Origin: Parcubacteria group bacterium CG11_big_fil_rev_8_21_14_0_20_39_14
GTDB taxonomy: Bacteria; Patescibacteriota; Minisyncoccia; Minisyncoccales; GCA-002787255
Assembly (NCBI GenBank): GCA_002787255.1
Contig: PCWD01000037.1
Span: 1-24,849, forward strand
DNA: 24,849 nt
Direction: 5' to 3'
Position numbers and translations under genes: made by a program. Below, piece after piece: positions 7,449 through 13,772 of this stretch. The notes beneath the pieces were generated by a model that was not told where the DNA came from, did not search any database, and saw only the letters and a program-made list of their open reading frames with translations. Every line of letters starts with the position of its first letter. Within the stretch, counting starts at the first letter, position 1.

Positions 7449-8129
7449 TTATTTTATCCTTTTTAAAATTTTTTTTAAATAAACAGCTCCTAAGAGAAGC
7501 GCCACTCCCAAAAAGGTGAAAATATCAGAAAATAAATATTGTTTGGGAATAGTTACAATATTATGAGCCAACCCTCCTCCCATATAAAGAATAATGCCAA
7601 GAGAAATAAGAAAACTGCGCAGTTTAATAAATCTTTCAGTGCTTTTTGCCCCAAGATAGACAAAAGCAATAACCGGTAGACCGGTAAAAAGAATTCCGGT
7701 AATAAATAAAGTAAAACCGGGTAAAAAATCGATATTCCATAATACTACTCCCTCTGGACTAAAAGAAGGAATAGGTGGTTTCAGCCACAAAATAGGATTA
7801 GTAATTAAAAATAAAAATACTAGGGGACCTAAAATTCTCCATTTTCTTTCCGGTGTAATAAATGTTAAAGCAAGGTGGCAAAAATATAAAAATCCTATTC
7901 CTCCGCTAAGTCCGGCCAATGGATGAAAATAACCAGCTATTTTGGGGTCTATCGAAATTAACCAAGCACCAATAGCCCAGCAAGTAGAGGCACCAGCGAT
8001 ACCAAATAAAAACCCAGTAAAATCCCTTAAAAATTTGCTTCTCCCTTTTCTCCATGAAAAAAATACTAAAATTGCTGAAAATAAAAGAAAAAGGGCTATT
8101 AAATTAAGCGAAACAATCCCGATTGGCAT
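7449..8129 (-). CDS. Polytopic membrane protein, 7TM type
   Basis: A 226-residue integral membrane protein with about seven hydrophobic helices (approximately 5-27, 37-58, 66-90, 97-115, 130-155, 165-190, 198-220) and a basic C-terminus (KKILKRIK). The fold type resembles the 7TM input modules of some sensor kinases, but no output domain is attached. It looks like a distant paralogue of the protein at 9873-10625: both have an ALT-x-x-x-P-x-R-x-x-W(K/R) segment after helix 3 and an R-x-x-L-x-x-LGIIL-helix followed by G-x-(A/G)-x-A. It lies between the holA/mutM relic and holA. Function unknown. Confidence 0.75.
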   Translation of the reverse strand: MPIGIVSLNLIALFLLFSAILVFFSWRKGRSKFLRDFTGFLFGIAGASTCWAIGAWLISIDPKIAGYFHPLAGLSGGIGFLYFCHLALTFITPERKWRILGPLVFLFLITNPILWLKPPIPSFSPEGVVLWNIDFLPGFTLFITGILFTGLPVIAFVYLGAKSTERFIKLRSFLISLGIILYMGGGLAHNIVTIPKQYLFSDIFTFLGVALLLGAVYLKKILKRIK

Positions 8130-8141
8130 AAAAATTATTTA

Positions 8142-8273
8142 TTAGAAGGTTTGACATCGGGGACAAAAATGGGCTGACCTGCTAGCTAATTTTACTTTTT
8201 TATAGTATTCAATTATTTCATTTAATTTCTGCCGCGACCTATAAGTATCTGGACCGTAAAGAAAGATAATCAT
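8142..8273 (-). pseudogene. holA::mutM fusion relic
   Basis: A 43-codon open frame (minus strand, ATG at 8273, stop at 8142). Its first 24 or so residues begin MIIFLYGPDTYRSRQKLNEI and match the start of HolA at 7431. Its last 12 residues, RSAHFCPRCQTF, match the end of MutM (GRSAHFCPKCQTL at the 10740 end). Between them lie only a few residues (YKKVKLAS). The holA part is diverged at many third positions, so it is not a recent copy. It is best read as the scar of a tandem duplication followed by a deletion from inside one holA copy to inside a mutM copy. It lacks the domains of both parents and probably has no function. Confidence 0.85.
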
Positions 8274-8280
8274 TTATTTA

Positions 8281-8530
8281 GAAATTAGTTAATAGAAACT
8301 GGAAATTTGTTGTTGGAAAATAGAAAAGGTTTTAAGTTATATGGCGTCGCTACCCGTATTGTTTTAGGGCATCGTCATACGTCTCCTGTTTATTCATAAC
8401 GTATAACATTTAACATATAACGATACGGGCCTCGATGCCGTAAAACTTTAAACTACTCCCCTAATTTCTATTTTCCACTACTATTTTCCATTTTCTAATT
8501 TCCATAACTATTTTCTATTTTCTAATAGCT
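8281..8530. repeat. Nested inverted repeat flanked by opposed heptamer arrays
   Basis: The gap between the relic and the DUF3048 gene is filled by a composite palindrome. Left (8281-8328) and right (8461-8526) arms are 7-base-phased arrays in opposite orientation (GAAAATA-type and TTTCTAT-type). Inside them ACCCGTATTGTT (8352-8363) faces AACGATACGGGC (8419-8430), and ATACGT faces ACGTAT near the centre. No coding frame. Confidence 0.65.
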
Positions 8531-9726
8531 TATTTCCAATTTACTTGCTGGTGTGGTTCAACTATCTCAATCCAAATGGCGCCTGGCATAAATTCAACTT
8601 CTTTTTGTGACGCATCATAAAAATAGAGCTTGCTTGTGGGAATAGATTTATCTTTCTGCCATTTCCCTTCTATTTCTTCTCCGTTTCTATAAAAAAGCGC
8701 CTGTCCCCCGCCCTCTATATCAACATCGTTATATTCTTTTTCAAGCTGTCGCGAGCTTGCCCTCATTATAACAACATTTTTTGCCTCAACTTGCTTTGCG
8801 TTCAATCTATCAATCTCCGGTCTCCCGCTCCGCCATCTTAAATAAGAATTGGTTTCTGGCTCGTATTCGTATCTTACATTATAGGGATATGGGTAATCAA
8901 TTTTCAAAACACCTTTAATTTTTGATTTTTGATTTTTTCCCGCATTTCCGCCTTTGGCGGAATCCGCCGTAGGCGTGATTTGCGGGATCCCGTCCCGCAT
9001 ATTGCGGGATCCCGCTGTGGCGGGGCTGTAGCGGGACTGCGGCGGGACTTTGGCGGGACTTTGGCGGGAGATTTTTGATTTTTCAATGTGGGAATATCCT
9101 TCAAAATTACTCTCTAAACGATATCCGATTTTTTGAGCTGTTTCTATTAAATTTTCCATTGAAGTAAATCCGTTGTGAGGGGGAGAAATGCCTTTCTTTC
9201 TCCAAAAAGCCTGCCCGGGACCTACAAGGGCGTCAAGATTATCCACAATCTTTTTCTTTAATAAATCTAAGGCGTAATGCGACCCTCCCCAATGAACTAA
9301 AATTGCGTCCAATCCCATTGCCAGGGGAATAAAATCATGCCGGGCAGACCTCAATGACCCAATCTCTTCCGGGCTCTGGCATTGAAATACAGCCATTATC
9401 CGAGTTATGCCTCCGGTAATTACCGGCATCTCAATTGCTAAATCAGCCATGGATATACCGGACAGGGGCCGGGCAACTGAATCTTCGGCTAAAATTACGG
9501 CAAAAGGCCGACGATTATAATTTTCGCAAGCCAAACCAGAAAGAGGACTTGTGTTTAAATCTGGTTCTGGAGTCAATTCTTCTAAAAGGACATCCCCGGG
9601 ATTTTCTTTCCCGCTTTCTATTTGGATTATCTTTTCCCCTCGCTCAAAAAGATAAAAAAAACCGCTTCCAAGAACAAGGAAAATAATCAAAAAGATAAAC
9701 CACTTATTCAGTAATGCTCTCATCAT
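8530..9726 (-). CDS. DUF3048 (YerB-like) membrane-anchored protein
   Basis: A 398-residue exported protein with an N-terminal membrane anchor (about residues 9-27), then a Pro-rich linker and the DUF3048 fold. Supporting segments: PLSGLACENYNRRPFAVILAE, RPLSGISMADLAIEMPV, GITRIMAVFQ, IGSLRSARHDFIPLA, and a C-terminal half with RYEYEPETNSYLRWR and VVIMRASSR. The biochemical role of this family is not established; members are usually surface proteins. Residues about 218-272 are an extra Pro/Ser/Gly-rich segment encoded by GC-rich repeats and flanked by heptamer units, splitting the two DUF3048 halves in frame. It is followed on the minus strand by the composite palindrome. Start at the first of two adjacent ATG codons, with a purine-rich GAAGAAGAG upstream. 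Confidence 0.85.
   Translation of the reverse strand: MMRALLNKWFIFLIIFLVLGSGFFYLFERGEKIIQIESGKENPGDVLLEELTPEPDLNTSPLSGLACENYNRRPFAVILAEDSVARPLSGISMADLAIEMPVITGGITRIMAVFQCQSPEEIGSLRSARHDFIPLAMGLDAILVHWGGSHYALDLLKKKIVDNLDALVGPGQAFWRKKGISPPHNGFTSMENLIETAQKIGYRLESNFEGYSHIEKSKISRQSPAKVPPQSRYSPATAGSRNMRDGIPQITPTADSAKGGNAGKNQKSKIKGVLKIDYPYPYNVRYEYEPETNSYLRWRSGRPEIDRLNAKQVEAKNVVIMRASSRQLEKEYNDVDIEGGGQALFYRNGEEIEGKWQKDKSIPTSKLYFYDASQKEVEFMPGAIWIEIVEPHQQVNWK
8912..9086. repeat. GC-rich repeat cassette inserted in frame in the DUF3048 gene
   Basis: Flanked on both sides by TTTTTGA-type heptamers (8914-8938 and 9069-9081). The core contains TTCCGCC/GGCGGAA (8946-8962), two GCGGGATCCCG palindromes near 8981-9012, and 11-base direct repeats GGCGGGACTTT up to 9068. 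Its GC content is far above the surrounding gene. Confidence 0.75.
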
Positions 9727-9751
9727 ATTCTCTTCTTCTTTTATAACTCAA

Positions 9752-9795
9752 TCCAACAAAAAGAAAAATAGGCGGTTTGGTCTGACCGCCTATTT
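9752..9795 (-). terminator. Intrinsic terminator of the 9873-10625 gene
   Basis: An 11-bp stem AAATAGGCGGT/ACCGCCTATTT (9766-9776 with 9785-9795) with an 8-base loop. On the minus strand it is followed by the T-rich tract TTTTTCTTTTTG. Confidence 0.8.
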
Positions 9796-9872
9796 GATAG
9801 TATTGGAATTTCTAAATTCCGACAACAGAACAAAAAATAAACACCGAAAAATAAACCGATAAGGGGACCAAC

Positions 9873-10625
9873 CTACCACTTTATTGGAGGAGTAATGGCT
9901 GGAGCAGATTGAATGGAAGGAATAGCTTTAGGTAGTTTTTTCTCAACCACATAAAATAAACCGGCTAAAAAAGGAAGATAACCGACCGCAATAAACAAGT
10001 GGCTAATCTGCATTGGTAAGACAGCTTTACCTGCTCCACAGGCCATCGCCCCAACGGCAAAAAGGATTATTCCCAACCCTAAAAGCGTTCCCCGAGTCTT
10101 TACTGTTCCGTCTTCAACTCGGATAGCCTTTCGGATAAAAATAATACCAGGGACAATCATTAGTCCTACAATTGCCAGGGTAAGCAAAAACGAAACTACT
10201 ACTGGGAAATTAACAACGAAGATTCCGGTTTCTGGATCCAAGAAAGGAGAATGATAGGGAGACAGTAAATAATATTTTACATTAGCAGCTACCGTAGCAA
10301 CATTAGCCAAGATTGCTAGCCAAAATACCTTCCATTCCAGCCTTGGATAAGTTAAGGCAACAGTTAATTTAGCTAAGTAAGCCATCCCCAAGAATATGGC
10401 AATGAGGGCAATAGTGATTAGCAATTTTATAAAAAATATATTCTCAATTACGGGGTCGGCAACAGTGGCTGCCACAAATCCCACCCCAAAGAAAATAAAG
10501 AATTTAGCAAAATCTCCTACCATTTTATCGTTGGTTCTTTTGTAGCCCTGATAAATCCTCGCTCCGCAAACTAAAGCTAAAATCGCATCTATTCCCCAAA
10601 GAATTTCGGTAATGGTTAAAATCAT
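9873..10625 (-). CDS. Polytopic membrane protein, 7TM type (paralogue of 7449-8129)
   Basis: A 250-residue integral membrane protein with about seven helices and a short cytoplasmic tail rich in Pro (IPSIQSAPAITPPIKW). Helix 3 leads into ALTYPRLEWK, a counterpart of ALTFITPERKW in the protein at 7449-8129. Later TRGTLLGLGIILFAVGAMA corresponds to LRSFLISLGIILYMGGGLA there. The two proteins share length, helix order and these anchors, so they are probably old duplicates. The gene is closed by a terminator at 9752-9795 and preceded by an inverted repeat after mutM. Function unknown. Confidence 0.75.
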   Translation of the reverse strand: MILTITEILWGIDAILALVCGARIYQGYKRTNDKMVGDFAKFFIFFGVGFVAATVADPVIENIFFIKLLITIALIAIFLGMAYLAKLTVALTYPRLEWKVFWLAILANVATVAANVKYYLLSPYHSPFLDPETGIFVVNFPVVVSFLLTLAIVGLMIVPGIIFIRKAIRVEDGTVKTRGTLLGLGIILFAVGAMACGAGKAVLPMQISHLFIAVGYLPFLAGLFYVVEKKLPKAIPSIQSAPAITPPIKW

Positions 10626-10653
10626 AGATTTTAATAATTATTAAATTTTATTT

Positions 10654-10720
10654 ACCCCGTTAGAAATTTTATGATTTTTAGTTTAGTGCACTTGGTTCCC
10701 AATGAAATTTCTAACGGGGT
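10654..10720. repeat. Inverted repeat after mutM
   Basis: ACCCCGTTAGAAATTT (10654-10669) is exactly inverted at 10705-10720, with a 35-base loop. It lies between the mutM stop and the start of the membrane protein gene. It could stop or attenuate transcription, but no clear T-run follows. Confidence 0.75.
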
Positions 10721-10739
10721 TTACTCGACCTTTAGCTCT

Positions 10740-11642
10740 TTAAAGAGTTTGACATTTGGGACAGAAGTGGGCAGACCTTCCTCCGATTTTTGTTTTTTTA
10801 ATAACGGCTTGGCAGCGAGAACATTTTTCACCCTCCCTGCGATAAACCTTTCGAAATTTATCAAACCCTCCCCTCTCACCGGTTGGTGTTCGGTAATCGC
10901 TGATGCTCTCCCCCTGAACCTTAATGGCTTTCTCTAAAATTTTTCGCATTGCATCGTATATTTTCTTAATCTCTTTATCGCTCAATCTCTTAATCTCTTT
11001 GCAGGGGTTAACCTTTGCCTCCCACAAAATTTCATCGGAATAGATATTGCCGATTCCGGCTATAACTTCTTGGTTCATTAAAACCTGTTTTATTTTCCCC
11101 TTTTTGTTTTTTAGGTATTCTTTGAATTTTTCAAAAGTAAAATCTTTTGCTAAAGGTTCTGGTCCTAAACTTAATATTGCCTTGGATTCTTTTAATTTTT
11201 CAGTATCCCACAATTCGACTTTGGCAAATTTTCTCAAATCTGAAAGTCCGAGCATCAAGCCATTGTCCATGGTGAACAGCAGGTGAATATAAGTGTTTAC
11301 CTTTTCCCCTAAAAATCCTCTGCTTTTTGGTTTCCAATATCCATTATCCATTATCCAATATCCAACCAAAAGGTGGCCGGTCAACTTTTGATGAATCAAA
11401 AGAGTTTTATCGCAAGACAATTCCAAAATAATATTTTTGCCCCGTCTCCAAATTTTTTGAATTTTTTTATTCTTGAGCTGCTTCCTGAAATCCTCAAAAT
11501 TTCCTTTTTTTACTTGTCCAGTGGAACCCTGACGAATTTGGAGCATTTTGGCGAAATCCGTCCAAACATCAATAAAGGCCCGATTTCGAACCTTTTTTCG
11601 TAAAAACCTGACGGTTGTTTCCACTTCCGGAAGCTCGGGCAT
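10740..11642 (-). CDS. mutM: Formamidopyrimidine-DNA glycosylase
   Basis: Base-excision repair enzyme that removes 8-oxoguanine and ring-opened purines and then nicks the strand. I start at the ATG at 11642, giving 300 residues, because Pro2 of MPELPEVETTVR must be the N-terminal nucleophile after Met removal; an eight-residue upstream extension would block this. Seen: Glu3 in PELPE, a Lys in RRGKNIILEL (about 69), the H2TH region with NQEVIAGIGNIYSDEILW (about 190-207) and a C-terminal zinc finger with Cys274, Cys277, Cys294, Cys297 and the intercalating GGR Arg (about 289). Residues about 94-104 (GYWIMDNGYW) are extra and come from a heptamer array, in frame. At 300 residues it is longer than the usual 270-275. 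Confidence 0.95.
   Translation of the reverse strand: MPELPEVETTVRFLRKKVRNRAFIDVWTDFAKMLQIRQGSTGQVKKGNFEDFRKQLKNKKIQKIWRRGKNIILELSCDKTLLIHQKLTGHLLVGYWIMDNGYWKPKSRGFLGEKVNTYIHLLFTMDNGLMLGLSDLRKFAKVELWDTEKLKESKAILSLGPEPLAKDFTFEKFKEYLKNKKGKIKQVLMNQEVIAGIGNIYSDEILWEAKVNPCKEIKRLSDKEIKKIYDAMRKILEKAIKVQGESISDYRTPTGERGGFDKFRKVYRREGEKCSRCQAVIKKTKIGGRSAHFCPKCQTL
11333..11365. repeat. Heptamer array inside mutM
   Basis: Four to five copies of a TATCCAT/TATCCAA unit. Three units make seven codons, seen as the repeat GYWIMDN-GYW in the protein. Confidence 0.8.
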
Positions 11643-11646
11643 TTTG

Positions 11647-11741
11647 TAGAAGCCATTTTGCGCCAATAAATTACGCCAATTTTACGCCTGTAGTTTTTGG
11701 GCGTCTTTGCGGCGTTATTTTATGACGCATTTTGGCTTCTA
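11647..11741. repeat. Palindromic element filling the gap before mutM
   Basis: The ends are TAGAAGCC (11647-11654) and GGCTTCTA (11734-11741). Inside, GCGCC/ACGCC cores recur at 11-13 base spacing in the left arm and as GGCGT/GACGC in the right arm. The right end supplies the TAG stop codon of the response regulator gene, and the left end lies five bases from the mutM ATG. It is built like the CGAAT elements but with another core. Confidence 0.7.
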
Positions 11742-12110
11742 TTCACCGAGGACCTGTTTCACTTTTTGCAGAACCTCATCTGGAGTAAAGTGGGCTTTTA
11801 TTAAATAATCTTTCGCTCCCAGCCTCATTCCCCGGTCTATCTCTTCTTTTTGCCCAAGGTTTGACAGAATAACTACCGGAATTTCCGCAATTTCGGGATT
11901 TTCCTGCTTTCTTTTTAAGATTTCAAAACCGTCAATCCCCGGTAAAATTATATCCAAAAGCACAAGGTCGGGTTTTACTTCGGAAATTTTTTTTAAACCC
12001 TCTTCGCCATCCACGGCATAGTGGGTCTCATATCCCGCAGATTGAAGCTCTTGAAAAATAATGTCTCTTAAAAAGAGGTCGTCCTCAATAATTAAAACTT
12101 TTTTAGCCAT
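11739..12110 (-). CDS. Single-domain response regulator (CheY-like)
   Basis: A 123-residue receiver domain without an output domain. Seen: acidic pocket Glu9-Asp10-Asp11, phosphoacceptor Asp53 in LVLLDIILPGIDGFE, Ser83 in VVILSN, and Lys105 in DYLIK. Such proteins act by protein-protein contact or as phosphate carriers. It follows the histidine kinase gene by 59 bases, which makes that kinase the likely partner. The gap between them is a heptamer array and the stop codon is supplied by the palindromic element at 11647-11741. Confidence 0.92.
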   Translation of the reverse strand: MAKKVLIIEDDLFLRDIIFQELQSAGYETHYAVDGEEGLKKISEVKPDLVLLDIILPGIDGFEILKRKQENPEIAEIPVVILSNLGQKEEIDRGMRLGAKDYLIKAHFTPDEVLQKVKQVLGE

Positions 12111-12116
12111 ATTTTT

Positions 12117-12190
12117 GCAAATCGCTTATCGCAAATCGCTTATCGCAATGATTTGCCATTTGCTATTTGCTATTTGCCATTTGCTATTAT
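12117..12190. repeat. Inverted heptamer arrays between kinase and regulator genes
   Basis: Perfectly 7-phased units: GCAAATC and GCTTATC alternate on the left, TTTGCCA and TTTGCTA on the right. The halves are inverted to each other. The right half covers the last codons of the kinase gene (ANGK). Confidence 0.8.
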
Positions 12191-13651
12191 TGGTAAAGTA
12201 AACCAAAAAGTGCTTCCCTTGTTTTCTTCTGATTCAAAGCCAATTTTACCATTGTGGGCCTCAATAATGCTTTTAGCAAGGTATAATCCCAATCCGGTGC
12301 CGCTGACGCCCATTTTCATTGCATTGTCGCCCCTAAAAAACATAGAAAACACTTGGGATCTTTGAAGCTCGGGAATGCCGCTCCCGGTATCTTTTATTTG
12401 AACCCTTTCTTCCATTTTATCACGACTGAGCTCAATTGTCACCTTTCCGCCAACCGAATTATATTTAATGGCATTATTAATAAGATTTTTGAGCGCTAAA
12501 ATTATATCTTCTCGATTTGCCTCAATTTTTGGCAAAGGTTCTTTGGGAACAAACAAGTTGAGCTCTATATTTTTTTCTTTAATTAATTTTTCCTGGGATT
12601 GAATTGATTTTCTTACTAAATCCTCCATTGATTCCTGGGTTAATTTTCCCAGAAATCTCCCCCCCTCAATTTTTGTTATATTTAACAAATCATCTATCAG
12701 GGCTACCATTTTCTCGCTGCTTAAATAGGTTTTATTCAAAAATTCTTTTTGTTTGTCTCCAAGCTTTCCCATTTTTTCTTTCAGAATCGCATCCAATGAC
12801 CATTTAATGGCCACGGAGGGAGTAAATAGTTGATGAGCAGACAAAGAGATAAATTCTGATTTCAATTTTTCAACAGTTTTTTCCCGAGTTATATCATGCA
12901 GAATAACGATATTGCCAAAAAAATCTTTTTTATAAAGCAGGGGAACGGTGCTTACCTCAAAAATCAAAGATTTCTCGCCCTTGACTGAAGTTTTGTCAAA
13001 ACAAATCTCTTTTTTAAAAACTTGTTTAATTTCTTTTTCGCCAATTAAATCAATTAAGGAAGTAAAGGGGTCGAGCTTTTTAAGTTCGTTAAGGTTTTTA
13101 TCAATTACATCCCGGTGGTTTGCCACTTTTAGAATTTTTTCTGCCTGGGGATTTATAATTTTTAAGCAATTTTTTTTATCAAAAACTAAAATTCCGTCAA
13201 CCAAATTTAAAATAACTCCCATAGTTTTATTACGTTCCTCGTCAGCTTCCCTGAAGGCTTTTTTTAAATATTCTACCATCTGATTAAAGGAGTTGGACAG
13301 GACCCCCAATTCGTCCCTGGTCCTGATTGAAACTTTAACGTTTAAGTTTCCCTTAATTACCTCCCGGGTAGCTTCAACTAATTTTTTGAGGGGCCTAACA
13401 ATTATCCTTGAAAGAACAAAAAAAACGACCGCCACAATAACAAAAATTAGAAGGGCAACAATGAAAACCTGAAGAATAATGTTTTTTTGAAAAAGCTCAA
13501 ACTGGGTTTGAATTTCTTTAATACCTGAAATGTACTCATCAATAAAACTTTGATAAGTGGAGGCAATAAAATAATTTGAAACAACCAAAGGTAAAATAAT
13601 CGCAAAACAAACTATTAAAACAATTTTTGAAAAAATAGAAAACCTCAACAC
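12170..13651 (-). CDS. Sensor histidine kinase (HAMP-PAS-HisKA-HATPase)
   Basis: A 493-residue membrane kinase. Helices at about 8-30 and 58-82 flank a short external loop of about 28 residues. A HAMP domain (about 80-135) and a PAS domain (about 145-255, with VILNLVDGILVFDKKN) follow. The HisKA domain has the phosphoacceptor His273 in SAHQLFTP. The ATPase domain shows the N box (Asn392-Asn393), G1 DTGSGI (421-426) and G2 GVSGTGLGLYLAK (448-460). The small external loop suggests sensing in the membrane or by PAS. The start is the GTG at 13651 (a TTG follows directly). It lies between polA and the lone response regulator, its probable target. Confidence 0.93.
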   Translation of the reverse strand: MLRFSIFSKIVLIVCFAIILPLVVSNYFIASTYQSFIDEYISGIKEIQTQFELFQKNIILQVFIVALLIFVIVAVVFFVLSRIIVRPLKKLVEATREVIKGNLNVKVSIRTRDELGVLSNSFNQMVEYLKKAFREADEERNKTMGVILNLVDGILVFDKKNCLKIINPQAEKILKVANHRDVIDKNLNELKKLDPFTSLIDLIGEKEIKQVFKKEICFDKTSVKGEKSLIFEVSTVPLLYKKDFFGNIVILHDITREKTVEKLKSEFISLSAHQLFTPSVAIKWSLDAILKEKMGKLGDKQKEFLNKTYLSSEKMVALIDDLLNITKIEGGRFLGKLTQESMEDLVRKSIQSQEKLIKEKNIELNLFVPKEPLPKIEANREDIILALKNLINNAIKYNSVGGKVTIELSRDKMEERVQIKDTGSGIPELQRSQVFSMFFRGDNAMKMGVSGTGLGLYLAKSIIEAHNGKIGFESEENKGSTFWFTLPIIANGK

Positions 13652-13654
13652 ATC

Positions 13655-13772
13655 TAAAAATTTCTAATTTCTAATAAAATGCCAAATGCCAGAATGTCTA
13701 ATGCCTAATAAGAATTTTGGTCATTTAGTCATTGGTTATTGGGATTTTTATTAGTAATTAGGAAATTGGGCA
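13655..13772. repeat. Heptamer-rich gap between polA and the kinase gene
   Basis: TTTCTAA-type and ATGCCAA/ATGTCTA-type units on the left face ATTAGGA/GGGCATT-type units on the right, so the gap can fold back on itself. No frame or clear terminator was seen. Confidence 0.6.

Noticed and set aside
8142..8273. The holA/mutM frame as a real small zinc protein
   Set aside because: It keeps only half of the MutM zinc finger (one CxxC pair) and none of the HolA domains.
11642..11666. Upstream start for mutM
   Set aside because: It would place eight residues before the catalytic Pro and is encoded by the palindromic element.
12117..12190. Possible CRISPR array
   Set aside because: The repeat unit is 7 bases with no spacers, and no cas gene is in the window.
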